61,110 nucleotides of DNA from Elusimicrobiota bacterium (GTDB lineage: Bacteria; Elusimicrobiota; Elusimicrobia; Elusimicrobiales; UBA9959): contig WOVA01000012.1 in NCBI GenBank assembly GCA_009773155.1, positions 1-61,110 on the forward strand. The letters are read 5' to 3'. This document shows, piece after piece, positions 37,084 to 45,257 of this stretch. The first letter of the stretch is position 1; the number at the start of each line of letters is the position of its first letter. The translations under genes were made by a program, and so were the position numbers. The notes beneath the pieces are model-generated. The model did not search any database. It had not been told where the DNA came from and saw only the letters and a program-made list of their open reading frames with translations.

Positions 37084-37665
37084 TTATTTTCGCGGCCAGG
37101 GACCGGGGCCAGGGCTTTCGTCGTACTCCTTCTTCGCCGCGCACGACTCCAGGCAGAATTCGCGCTGCAGAGATTCGGAGAGCTTCCCGCAAAAACCGGC
37201 GTCGTTCTTCTCACGGGCAAGGTCGAAGTAACACTCGTCCCTCATCCCGGAATCGCCTCCGGTGACCCGTTCGCAGAGGCCCGCGTCCCCGGTGGACACT
37301 GCCAGGGTAATGTAGCACTGCTCCTCGCCTATATATTCCATTATCTCCTCCTCCCGGCAGATAGCGGGGTCCGCCACGGCTGTCACGACCTCCCTGTAAC
37401 AGTTCACCCTGGGGAAAGTTGAACGGATATAGCGGGCCGAGACCTCCCGGCAAAGGCGGAGGTCTTTTTCGGACACGGCCCGGGCCGTATAAAGAGCGTC
37501 CTCCTCGGGGGTGTTCTCGAAAAGCTTCACATAGACAGCGTCGTAGGCGAGAACCGCGGACATCATAACCCCGGCCGGGGAATATTTCAGGCACAAGCCG
37601 CCGACCACGGCGGCCAGCAGGCCAGCCGCGGCCAACAAAGAATAGACGAGTTTTTTTGATCTCAT
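37084..37665 (-). CDS. Membrane-anchored cysteine-rich repeat protein
   Basis: 193 residues from ATG 37665 (AGGA just upstream). The N-terminal helix is LVYSLLAAAGLLAAVVGGLCL. The rest contains regularly spaced Cys in repeats of the form D..LC.....(17-24 residues)..C, e.g. DLRLCREV, DPAICREE, DAGLCERV, DAGFCGKL, each followed by an (E/R)xC such as RDECYFDLA. This pattern suggests stacked helical hairpins tied by disulfides outside the membrane. No enzymatic motif. A longer start at 37737 adds 24 residues with no export signal. Confidence 0.7.
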   Translation of the reverse strand: MRSKKLVYSLLAAAGLLAAVVGGLCLKYSPAGVMMSAVLAYDAVYVKLFENTPEEDALYTARAVSEKDLRLCREVSARYIRSTFPRVNCYREVVTAVADPAICREEEIMEYIGEEQCYITLAVSTGDAGLCERVTGGDSGMRDECYFDLAREKNDAGFCGKLSESLQREFCLESCAAKKEYDESPGPGPWPRK

Positions 37666-37899
37666 TCCTGACCTGCCCCCGAAAACTAGGCCACAAAGCG
37701 TTTGAAAATTGCCCCTGTTTTCGGGCCTTCCCGGCACTTCACCGCATACTCGGTCGGCGGCATTCCGTCGACAGCTGTGTGCGATCGAAAATTGTTACCT
37801 GTAGGAAACATAAGAGCAGTTATCGCCAGTTCCCCCGCTTTTTTCCCCTACCGGCGGCGCGTTTTTTGAAAATTCCGCGTGAGAACCGCCCGTTTTGTT

Positions 37900-37926
37900 T
37901 ATAATATCAAAAACCTGGTGGTTTTT
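37900..37926 (+). promoter_or_regulatory. Orphan -10 box with adjacent dyad
   Basis: TATAAT (37900-37905) is followed by AAAAACC (37909-37915), TGGT and GGTTTTT (37920-37926), a perfect 7-bp dyad around the expected transcription start. No gene starts nearby except at 38020. The stretch 37666-38019 has no convincing gene. Confidence 0.35.
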
Positions 37927-37972
37927 CGCTGATTTGGACAGAGCTCTTCCGCCCGGCGGGCGCCGGGCCGGA

Positions 37973-38000
37973 GGGGGTGCGACACTACGCTGTCGCCCCC
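37973..38000 (+). repeat. REP-like palindrome, family C copy 2
   Basis: 28 nt: GGGGGTGCGACA, then CTACGC, then TGTCGCCCCC. It forms a GCGACA/TGTCGC hairpin and lies directly upstream of the -10 at 38008. Confidence 0.55.
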
Positions 38001-38007
38001 CCTTTTC

Positions 38008-38013
38008 TATAAT
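38008..38013 (+). promoter_or_regulatory. -10 box 6 nt before the start codon (leaderless candidate)
   Basis: TATAAT is separated from ATG 38020 by only GTAGGG. Transcription is expected to begin at the ATG. Confidence 0.55.
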
Positions 38014-38019
38014 GTAGGG

Positions 38020-39798
38020 ATGGACCTGCGGCGCAAGATAGAGACACTCACGGCCGGCGCCAAATATGACGCCTCGTGCGCTTCGTCGGGCTCGACGCGT
38101 CCCGGCGCGGGCGGGCGGGAGCAGCGCGTGCCCGGCTGCTGCCACAGCTGGTCGGCCGACGGCAGGTGCGTCTCGCTGTTAAAGATCCTGCTGACCAACC
38201 TCTGCGTCTACGACTGCGCCTACTGCGTCAACCGCCGCTCCTCCGACACGCCGCGCGCGCTGCTGACGCCGGACGAGGTAGCGGGCCTGACGATGGATTT
38301 CTACCGCCGCAATTATATCGAGGGGCTGTTTCTGAGTTCAGGCGTGGCCCGCAGCCCCGACTATACGATGGAACTGATGATAGCCGCCGCGCGCAAGCTG
38401 CGCGTGGAACATAAGTTCCCCGGCTATATACACCTTAAGATCATACCCGGCTGCGACCGGCGGCTGGTGGATCTGGCCGCGCTGTACGCCGACCGGGTCA
38501 GCGTTAACATAGAACTGCCCAGCGCCGCTTCGCTGGAACGGCTGGCGCCGGAGAAGAGCCGCGACGGGGTACTGAAGCCGATGGCACAACTCGCCGATTC
38601 CATAGAGGCCGGCAGGGAAGAGCGGCGCCGGAGCCCCAAGGCCCCGCCCTGCGCGCCCGGCGGCCAGAGCACGCAGCTCATAGTCGGCGCCAGCCCCGAG
38701 ACCGACCTGCAGATAATGCGGCTGAGCCAGTCGCTCTACGGCAAGCTGGGCCTCAAGCGCGTCTACTACTCCGCCTTCGTGCCCGCGACCGCCGACAGCC
38801 GGCTGCCGGCCGTGAAAGAGCCGCCGCTGCGGCGCGAGCACCGGCTCTACCAGGCAGACTGGCTGCTGCGCTTCTACGGCTTCAGCACGGACGAACTGCT
38901 CGACGAGAAATGCCCGTGCCTGGACCTGACTTTCGATCCCAAGACGGTCTGGGCGCTGCGCAACCTCGACCGCTTCCCGGTGGAGGTGAACACGGCCCCC
39001 TACGAGGAGCTGCTGCGCGTGCCTGGCTTCGGCGTACTTACGGCCAAGCGGATAGTCCGCGCGCGGCGGGCCGGGGGGCTGCGGCTGGAAGACCTGTCCC
39101 GCCTGGGCGCGGTGATGAAGCGGGCGGTTTACTTCGTGACGGCGGGCGGGATATACGGCGGCCTGCGGCGCGACGACCCAGCGGCGATACGCGCCAAACT
39201 GCTGGAGGGCCCGTCTGGAAAGCCGGCGCAGCCGGAACTTTTCGAGCCGGCCCCGGAGACCGTAGACAATGTAAAGCTCTGCTTCCTATCCAAGGAAAAA
39301 GACCGCTGCGCGCTGCTGCTGGCCTACGCCCGCCGCGCCTTCGCCGCCGGCAAAGGGCTCAATGAGCGGCTGGCCGACCCGGTGGTGAACCGCGCCCAGA
39401 AGACGGCGCTGGCCGTGCTGCGCGAGGCTCACCGTTTCAAGGGTCTCGTGCGGTTCCGCGAGCTGGAGGACGGCACGCTGTATTCCGAAATAGAGCCCGA
39501 CCACAATATACTGCCGCTGATAACCAATCACTTCCGGCGCCGCATGGCGGGCTCCTCGTGGATACTGCACGACAAACGCAGGGGTCTGGCCGCCATGCAC
39601 GCCGGCGGACGGCTCCGCCTGGCTTCGGCGCTCGAGGCGTCCGTTCCGCCGCCTTCCGAAAAAGAAAAGCGCACAGCCTCGCTCTGGCGCGCCTTCTTCG
39701 ATTCCGTCTCGATAAAGGAAAGGCTTAACCCCGGCCTGCAGCGGCAGTTCGTGCCGCTCAAATACAGGAAGAATATAACCGAGTTCGGCGAAGATTGA
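38020..39798 (+). CDS. Radical SAM (TIGR03916-like) fused to DUF4130 putative DNA-repair protein
   Basis: 592 residues, two normally separate proteins in one chain. Residues about 1-400 are the rSAM protein usually encoded beside a uracil-DNA-glycosylase-like partner: the cluster motif is C62xxxC66xxC69 (CVYDCAYC), with IKIIPGCDRRLVDLAALYADRVSVN following, and a helix-hairpin-helix (EELLRVPGFGVLTAKRIVRAR, split here by description at about 330-350). Residues about 405-592 match the DUF4130/TIGR03915 partner (REAHRFKGLVRFRELEDG, IEPDHNILPLI, ERLNPGLQRQFVPLKYRKN). Both are annotated in databases as putative DNA modification/repair proteins of unknown chemistry. The fusion supports a physical complex. 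Confidence 0.9.
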   Translation: MDLRRKIETLTAGAKYDASCASSGSTRPGAGGREQRVPGCCHSWSADGRCVSLLKILLTNLCVYDCAYCVNRRSSDTPRALLTPDEVAGLTMDFYRRNYIEGLFLSSGVARSPDYTMELMIAAARKLRVEHKFPGYIHLKIIPGCDRRLVDLAALYADRVSVNIELPSAASLERLAPEKSRDGVLKPMAQLADSIEAGREERRRSPKAPPCAPGGQSTQLIVGASPETDLQIMRLSQSLYGKLGLKRVYYSAFVPATADSRLPAVKEPPLRREHRLYQADWLLRFYGFSTDELLDEKCPCLDLTFDPKTVWALRNLDRFPVEVNTAPYEELLRVPGFGVLTAKRIVRARRAGGLRLEDLSRLGAVMKRAVYFVTAGGIYGGLRRDDPAAIRAKLLEGPSGKPAQPELFEPAPETVDNVKLCFLSKEKDRCALLLAYARRAFAAGKGLNERLADPVVNRAQKTALAVLREAHRFKGLVRFRELEDGTLYSEIEPDHNILPLITNHFRRRMAGSSWILHDKRRGLAAMHAGGRLRLASALEASVPPPSEKEKRTASLWRAFFDSVSIKERLNPGLQRQFVPLKYRKNITEFGED

Positions 39799-39809
39799 CC
39801 GTCTCTTGC

Positions 39810-39815
39810 TAAAAT
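39810..39815 (+). promoter_or_regulatory. -10 box 6 nt before the start codon (leaderless candidate)
   Basis: TAAAAT is followed by AACGGC and then ATG 39822. There is no Shine-Dalgarno and no good -35. Confidence 0.45.
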
Positions 39816-39821
39816 AACGGC

Positions 39822-40784
39822 ATGATACACATCTCACTGTCCCTTCTTTTCGTTCTGCCCGCGGCCGCTGGCGCGCAGGACCTCATTCCGTACCGCTCAG
39901 GCGCAAAATGGGGCTACGCCGCCCAGGGCGGGAAACTCAAAGTCCCGGCGCGCTATGATATGGCCCGGCCTTTTTCCGAAGGAATGGCGCTGGTCATGAG
40001 GAAAGGACGCTACGGCTTCATCGACGCGAAGGGACGCGAGAAGGTAAAACCGGTCTACCAGTCGGCCGGGCCTTTCTCGGAGGGCCTGGCGCCGGTAAAG
40101 CTGCGCGGCCGCTGGGGATACATAAGGCCGGACGGCGGAGAGGCCCATCCTTTCACGCTGGACGAGGCCGGGGTTTTTTCGGGGGGCCTGGCCGCGGCGA
40201 AGAAGGACGGCGTGACCGGCCTTCTGGATAAAGAGATGAAATTCATCCCCTGCGCCTACGAGGAGATACAGCCCTTCAGCGAGGGCCTGGCCCGGGTCCG
40301 GCGCAACGGCCTTTACGGTTTCGTGGACGGGCAATGCCGCGAAGCGACCCCCGCCGTCTACGACGACGCCTTCCCTTTCTCGGGAGGCTTCGCCTCCGCC
40401 AGGCTGCGCGGCAAGTACGGCTTCATACTGCGCGAGAGCATGGCTTTCAAGGAAAAAGATTTTATAGACATCGGCCCCTATGCCGAAAGGCTGGCGTCGG
40501 CCAAGGACCGCGGCGGCGCGGACGAGCGCTGCGGCTACATAGACGCCGAGGGCAATGAGAAAATAATATTCAGGTTCTTCATGTGCGCCTCTTTCAGCGA
40601 AGGACTGGCCCCGGTGCTGCGGGAACTCTCCGGCAAATGGGGCTACATCGACGCCGGCGGCAAGGAGGCCATAAAACCCCTCTACGACTCGGTCACCGGC
40701 TTCAAAGGCGGCGTAGCCAATGTGTCCCGGGACGGCGTATCCTTCTATATAGACAAGACCGGCCGCGAATACCTGAAAAAATAG
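39822..40784 (+). CDS. Secreted WG-repeat protein
   Basis: 320 residues. A signal peptide (MIHISLSLLFVLPAAAGA) precedes about eight WG beta-repeats of the form F.EGLA.V...G.WGYI...G, for example FSEGMALVMRKGRYGFIDAKG, FSEGLAPVKLRGRWGYI and FSEGLARVRRNGLYGFV (each about 45 residues apart). Repeats of this kind make extended or propeller-like surfaces and are thought to bind other proteins or glycans. The role is unknown. It appears to be monocistronic. Confidence 0.9.
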   Translation: MIHISLSLLFVLPAAAGAQDLIPYRSGAKWGYAAQGGKLKVPARYDMARPFSEGMALVMRKGRYGFIDAKGREKVKPVYQSAGPFSEGLAPVKLRGRWGYIRPDGGEAHPFTLDEAGVFSGGLAAAKKDGVTGLLDKEMKFIPCAYEEIQPFSEGLARVRRNGLYGFVDGQCREATPAVYDDAFPFSGGFASARLRGKYGFILRESMAFKEKDFIDIGPYAERLASAKDRGGADERCGYIDAEGNEKIIFRFFMCASFSEGLAPVLRELSGKWGYIDAGGKEAIKPLYDSVTGFKGGVANVSRDGVSFYIDKTGREYLKK

Positions 40785-40802
40785 CGCCTCACGGCGCCAA
40801 AA

Positions 40803-40848
40803 GTGAGAACCCGCGAGAATCCCCGTTAATATGGGGCCGCGGGCTCAC
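40803..40848. terminator. Structured hairpin between convergent genes
   Basis: GTGAG (40803-40807) pairs with CTCAC (40844-40848), CCCGC (40810-40814) with GCGGG (40839-40843), CCCC with GGGG inside. No T-run. A second perfect palindrome GGCTTGACC/GGTCAAGCC lies at 40890-40907 over the stop of the thioesterase gene. Confidence 0.4.
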
Positions 40849-40900
40849 GAATAGTATAGCAGACGGTCTCAGTTTGTCAAGGGGGCCCGGGCTTGACCGG

Positions 40901-41323
40901 TCAAGCCTTATCCGGAACGGGGAAACCGTAACTCTCCACGAGCGCGGCGGGGATACGGCAGGGGCGGCCGGTCTTATAATTGATCCAGACCCAGACGGTG
41001 GAGCCGCGCGCGCAGGCGCGCCCGTCGGACTTGCGGACCAGCTCGTAGCGGCGCACCGAGGACACCTTTTCGACCGACTCTATCCAGGTGCGCAGCGTCA
41101 GCTCCTCCCCCTCAAGGACCTGGGCCAGGTACTCTATCTCGTGCTTGCGCACCACCCAACCCTCACCGCTCTCCAGCATCCTCGGCAGGTCCCAGCCGGT
41201 CGAAGAGCCGTGCGCGGTGGCGATATCCAGGAACCATTCGAGGTAGACCATGTTGTTCACATGGCCGAGCTCGTCTATGGCCTCCGGCCCCACCTTTATC
41301 TCTTTCTCGAAGACTTTCGCCAT
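40901..41323 (-). CDS. Acyl-CoA thioesterase, hot-dog fold (YbgC/FadM-like)
   Basis: 140 residues. The signature DELGHVNNMVYLEWFLDIA places the catalytic Asp region of 4-hydroxybenzoyl-CoA thioesterase-type enzymes (D..GHVNN..Y). EIEYLAQVLEGEELTLRTWI and GSTVWVWINYKTGRPCRIP follow. It hydrolyses acyl-CoA or acyl-ACP; the substrate is unknown. It is 5 bp downstream of a small membrane-protein gene and the metH gene on the same strand. Confidence 0.9.
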   Translation of the reverse strand: MAKVFEKEIKVGPEAIDELGHVNNMVYLEWFLDIATAHGSSTGWDLPRMLESGEGWVVRKHEIEYLAQVLEGEELTLRTWIESVEKVSSVRRYELVRKSDGRACARGSTVWVWINYKTGRPCRIPAALVESYGFPVPDKA

Positions 41324-41328
41324 ACCGT

Positions 41329-41874
41329 TCAGGCGGCCGGCAGGCAGCGCCTGACCTCCTCTATGAAAAACTCAGGCTCGTCCGGGGTCAGGAAGTATTT
41401 TTTACCGTCTTCGACAAGGACGAGGCGGTCGGAGCGGGTGGCGTAAAGCAGGTAACTCCCCACCCCCTTCTTCCAGAACCGGCCGTAATAGCCGAAAAGA
41501 CCGCCGTTGCCCATCGTGCGGAGCGAGCCGTCGAGCAGGCCGGGGCCCGCGGCCTCGACCACGGTACCCGGCCGCAACGGTATCCTGACCGGCATCAGCG
41601 GCCTGTCGACCGTGACCAGCCCCGGCTCCACTATGTAGCCCTTCGGGGCCAGCGCCCAGCAGGACCAGAGCAGGGCCGCCGCGACGATCAGTATCGCCCA
41701 GCCGCCGAAATTGAACGCGGCCGCGGAGCACACATCCGGATAGTCCCCCTTCATGGCCGTCATCGGCAGGGCGGCCGCCAGCGAGGCGCCGACGACCACC
41801 GCGGAAAAGAGCCAGGTAAGGGACCTCAGCCTGGAATCCATGGAAGCTTTGAAATAACGGCCGGTCTCAGACAT
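41329..41874 (-). CDS. Small membrane protein with PH-like domain
   Basis: 181 residues. Two membrane helices (about 19-40 and 54-75) are followed by a beta-rich segment (GYIVEPGLVTVDRPLMPVRI ... YATRSDRLVLVEDGKKYFL ... PDEPEFFIEEVRRCL) that resembles bacterial PH (bPH) domains. Its start overlaps the metH stop by 8 nt. Function unknown. Confidence 0.7.
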   Translation of the reverse strand: MSETGRYFKASMDSRLRSLTWLFSAVVVGASLAAALPMTAMKGDYPDVCSAAAFNFGGWAILIVAAALLWSCWALAPKGYIVEPGLVTVDRPLMPVRIPLRPGTVVEAAGPGLLDGSLRTMGNGGLFGYYGRFWKKGVGSYLLYATRSDRLVLVEDGKKYFLTPDEPEFFIEEVRRCLPAA

Positions 41875-44800
41875 TGAAATACTCCGCCTTTGGATTGTGC
41901 AGCACTATCGCCGAGACCGAAGCCTCGGGGTCCATCATTAACCCGTCCGTCAGGCTGATACCGGCGTCGTGCTCCGGGCGCAGCAGGCGGAACAGCCTCT
42001 CCTGGTTCTCCAGAGCCGGGCATACCGGGTAGCCGAAAGAATAGCGCCGGCCGCGATACTTGCTGCGCAGCAGCGGCACCGCGGGGTCAGCCTCGGCTAT
42101 CCCCCATTCTTTGCGTATCGAGTAATGTATTACGTCGGCGAAAGCCTCGGCCAGCGTCAGCGCCAGCGCCTCTATCATATACGAACGCACATACTCTCCC
42201 GCCGCGCGCTCGCGGCGGGCCAGTTCCATCACGCCTTCGCCGCAGGTCACAACGAAGAGCGCGGCGTAGTCGGTCTTGCCGCCGGAGTCAGGCGCCACGT
42301 AGTCGGCCAGACAGAGGCGGCGCCCCGCAGCCTGCCGCGGGAAACGGAACACCCCGGTCTCCTCGCCGCCGCGGAAACGCAGCTCGTCGCCGTGGCTGTT
42401 GACCCTGAAAAAGCGGTATACGCCGCGCGGTTTTATCAGGCCGCCGCGCAGTATCTCCGTCCTGAGGGCTTCGAAGAGCTCCTTCGCTTTTTCGCTCTTC
42501 TCCCCGTCGCCTTTCCTGAGTTTCAGAAAGCGCAGATTGAAGAGGTCCATATCCAGATTATCGAACAGCTCTGACAGCGGCTGGTCGCCGATGAAATGGC
42601 GGTCCAGGTCGCGCGGGGCGGGGATATAGCCGGGATAATACAGAGGAGAAGGCCGGAATTCCGAGGGGGCGGGCCGCGGCGCGGGGGCGGCGGATTCGGC
42701 GGCGGCCGGCGCGGTTTTCCGCGGAGCGCCGGCCAGCGCCAGGGCGTAATTGAGGCCCTCCATGGCGTCGGCGGCGTAGAAGACGGGGCCGCCGTAGGCG
42801 GGGGCGATGCCGGTCTCGGTAAACCTGGGCGTCAGCGCGGCGCCGCCCACCAGCAGCGGGGCCTTCACTCCGGCCGCGGCCAGCTCGCGCGCCGTGGCCG
42901 TCATCTGCTCGCACGAGCGCACCAGCAGGCCGGAGAGGCCGATGAAGTCCGGCGGGTTCTTAACGGCGGCCGCCGCTATCTCCTCGGGCGGGACCTTGAC
43001 TCCCAGGTCCTCCACCTCGAAGCCGTTGCTCTCGAAAATTATTCCGACGAGGTTCTTGCCTATGTCGTGCACGTCGCCGCGCACGGTGGCCAGCAGGAGC
43101 CGGCCGCGCCGCGGGGCCTTGCCGGCTTTCAGCGCCGGACCCAGCGCCACCACGGCGGCGCGGGCGGCCTCGGCGCTCTGCAGCACCTCGGTGACTATCA
43201 GGTCGCCCGCCGCGAACTGCCTGCCGACCTCTTTCATGGCCTCCATCAGCGGGCCGTTGATTATCTCGAGCGGCCCCAGCGAGGCCAGCAACTCGGCGAC
43301 GGTCTCCGGCACGCCGGCGCGCGAGCCGCCCAGCACGGCGGCCTTGAGCCTCTCGTCCGGCGGCAGCGCGAGCGGAACGGGGACACCATGCGGCATGGTG
43401 TCCCCCGCTGATGCGGCCTTCTTCTTCGCGTCGCGGTAGAGGGCCGCGAAGGCCTGCGCCGCGTCGGGGCGGCGGGCGAAGACCAGGTCTTCGGCCGCGG
43501 TCCTTTCGTTCTCCGGTATGGAGGCGAATCGCCTGAGCTTCTCTATATTGACTATCGCCAGGTCCAGCCCGGCCCTGACCGCGTGATGCAGGAAGACGGA
43601 ATTGAGCACCTCGCGCGAGGCCGGCGGCAGGCCGAAAGAAACATTACTGACGCCCAGTATCGTCTTAACGCCTGGGAATTCTTTTTTTATCGCCTCTATG
43701 GCCTTTATCGTCTCGTGAGCGCTGGAGGCGTGCTCGCCGCCTACGCCGACTGGAAATACCAGCGCGTCGAAAATAAGGTCGGCGGGCTTCAGCCCGCATT
43801 CGCCGGTCAGGAAAGCGTGGGCGCGCCGGGCTATCTCCAGCTTGCGGCCGGCCTCCAGCGGCAGGCCCTTCTCTTTGTCCTCGTCTATGCAGCCGACCAC
43901 GAGCCTGGCGCCGTAGGTCTTCACCAGCTCCGCGGCCGCGCGCGGCTTCTCCGGCCCGAACTCGAAATTGACGGAGTTTATCACCGATTTCCCGGCGGCG
44001 CTCTTGAGCGCCTCCTCCATGACGGCGGGGTCGGTGGTGTCTATCATCAGCGGCAGGCGCACGGCCCGCGCCAGCGCGGGAAAAAGGTCCTTCACGTCGG
44101 CGAGCTCGTCGCGCTCGGGATTGGCCAGGCAGACGTCGAGCAGGTGCGCCCCGGCGGCCGCCTGCGCCCGGGCCAGGGCCAGCGCGCCGTCCCAGTCGCC
44201 GGCGGCCACCATGTCGCGGAACTTCTTGGAGCCGATGGAGTTGTTGCGCTCGCCGGCCAGGGCCGGCGGCTCTATCTCGTCGTAGAAAAGCGCCTCGGTA
44301 CCCGAGATGACCCAGGGCTCCTCCGCCGCGGGCGTGCGCGGCTTCACGCCTTTCACGGCGGCGGCCAGCGCCTTTATGTGCGCCGGGCCGGTGCCGCAGC
44401 AGCCGCCGGCCAGGTTCAGCAGCCCGCCGGAGGCGAAGCCTCCCATCAGCGCGGCGAAAGTTTCCGGCGTCTGCGAATAGCGGCCGTTCTCGTCGGGCAG
44501 GCCGGCGTTGGGCATGACCAGCGTGGGGAAGTGCGCGCGGCCGGCGAGCCGCTCCAGACGGGGGCGCATGCCCTCGGGTCCGGACGAGCAGTTGAAGCCG
44601 ATGGCCGCCAGCGGATAATGGCCGACGGCGGCGTAGAACGAATCGGGGTCGTGGCCGGAGAGCATCTTGCTTCGCCCGTCCATGGTGGCGGAAGCGATGA
44701 CCGGGATCTCGCGGCCGGCTTTTTTGAAGGCCAGCCTGGCGGCCGCCAGCGCCGCGCGGAGGTTGACCGCGTCATGCGCGGTCTCTATCGCGAGGAGGTC

Positions 44801-45253
44801 GACGCCGCCCTCTATGAGCGCCAGCATCTGGTCCAGGTAGAGCGAGCGCATGTCGTCGAAAGACATGCCGCCGGTCACGAACAGCGCCTTATTGGTGGGG
44901 CCGACGGAGCCGGCGACGAACCGCGGTTTAGCCGCCGAGAATTTATCCGCTGCCTCCCGGGCCAGCCGCGCGGCGGCCAGGTTGAACTCGGCGGCGCGCC
45001 CCGCAAGGCCGTACTCGGCCAGGACGGCCGCGTTGGCGCCGAAGGTATTGGTCTCCACTATGTCGGCTCCGGCCTCCAGGTAGTCGCAATGCACTTTTTT
45101 GATAATATCGGGCCGCGACACGGACAATATCTCGTTGAGCCCCTCATGTCCGTCGAAATCTTCCGGCTTCAGCCCGAAGCCCTGCAGATAAGTGCCCATC
45201 GCCCCGTCGAAGACGAGGACGCGCTCTTTCATAGCCGATGTGAAGCCGCTCAT
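41867..45253 (-). CDS. metH: Cobalamin-dependent methionine synthase
   Basis: 1128 residues with all four modules. The homocysteine module (1 to about 300) has VETNTFGAN, GFNCSSGPEGM and the zinc-binding GGCCGTGPAHI. The pterin module (about 330-600) has ITEV-like blocks such as NSVNFEFG. The cap and B12 modules (about 630-860) have DVHDIGKNLVGIIFESNGFEV with the His that ligates cobalt (about 727). The activation module (about 890-1120) has RFRGGEETGVFRFPRQ and SFGYPVCPALENQ. It methylates homocysteine from methyltetrahydrofolate. A 27-nt REP-like palindrome lies in frame in the linker at about residues 616-625. Confidence 0.95.
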   Translation of the reverse strand: MSGFTSAMKERVLVFDGAMGTYLQGFGLKPEDFDGHEGLNEILSVSRPDIIKKVHCDYLEAGADIVETNTFGANAAVLAEYGLAGRAAEFNLAAARLAREAADKFSAAKPRFVAGSVGPTNKALFVTGGMSFDDMRSLYLDQMLALIEGGVDLLAIETAHDAVNLRAALAAARLAFKKAGREIPVIASATMDGRSKMLSGHDPDSFYAAVGHYPLAAIGFNCSSGPEGMRPRLERLAGRAHFPTLVMPNAGLPDENGRYSQTPETFAALMGGFASGGLLNLAGGCCGTGPAHIKALAAAVKGVKPRTPAAEEPWVISGTEALFYDEIEPPALAGERNNSIGSKKFRDMVAAGDWDGALALARAQAAAGAHLLDVCLANPERDELADVKDLFPALARAVRLPLMIDTTDPAVMEEALKSAAGKSVINSVNFEFGPEKPRAAAELVKTYGARLVVGCIDEDKEKGLPLEAGRKLEIARRAHAFLTGECGLKPADLIFDALVFPVGVGGEHASSAHETIKAIEAIKKEFPGVKTILGVSNVSFGLPPASREVLNSVFLHHAVRAGLDLAIVNIEKLRRFASIPENERTAAEDLVFARRPDAAQAFAALYRDAKKKAASAGDTMPHGVPVPLALPPDERLKAAVLGGSRAGVPETVAELLASLGPLEIINGPLMEAMKEVGRQFAAGDLIVTEVLQSAEAARAAVVALGPALKAGKAPRRGRLLLATVRGDVHDIGKNLVGIIFESNGFEVEDLGVKVPPEEIAAAAVKNPPDFIGLSGLLVRSCEQMTATARELAAAGVKAPLLVGGAALTPRFTETGIAPAYGGPVFYAADAMEGLNYALALAGAPRKTAPAAAESAAPAPRPAPSEFRPSPLYYPGYIPAPRDLDRHFIGDQPLSELFDNLDMDLFNLRFLKLRKGDGEKSEKAKELFEALRTEILRGGLIKPRGVYRFFRVNSHGDELRFRGGEETGVFRFPRQAAGRRLCLADYVAPDSGGKTDYAALFVVTCGEGVMELARRERAAGEYVRSYMIEALALTLAEAFADVIHYSIRKEWGIAEADPAVPLLRSKYRGRRYSFGYPVCPALENQERLFRLLRPEHDAGISLTDGLMMDPEASVSAIVLHNPKAEYFNV
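43379..43405. repeat. REP-like palindrome, family A copy 3, inside metH
   Basis: Perfect: arm GGGGACACCATG, centre CGG, arm CATGGTGTCCCC. It is in frame within metH and encodes GDTMPHGVPV in the linker between the pterin and cap/B12 modules. Confidence 0.75.
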
Positions 45254-45257
45254 TTCT

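Noticed and set aside
37656-37904. 82-codon open frame in the gap before 38020
   Set aside because: No ribosome-binding site, mixed composition, no recognisable pattern.
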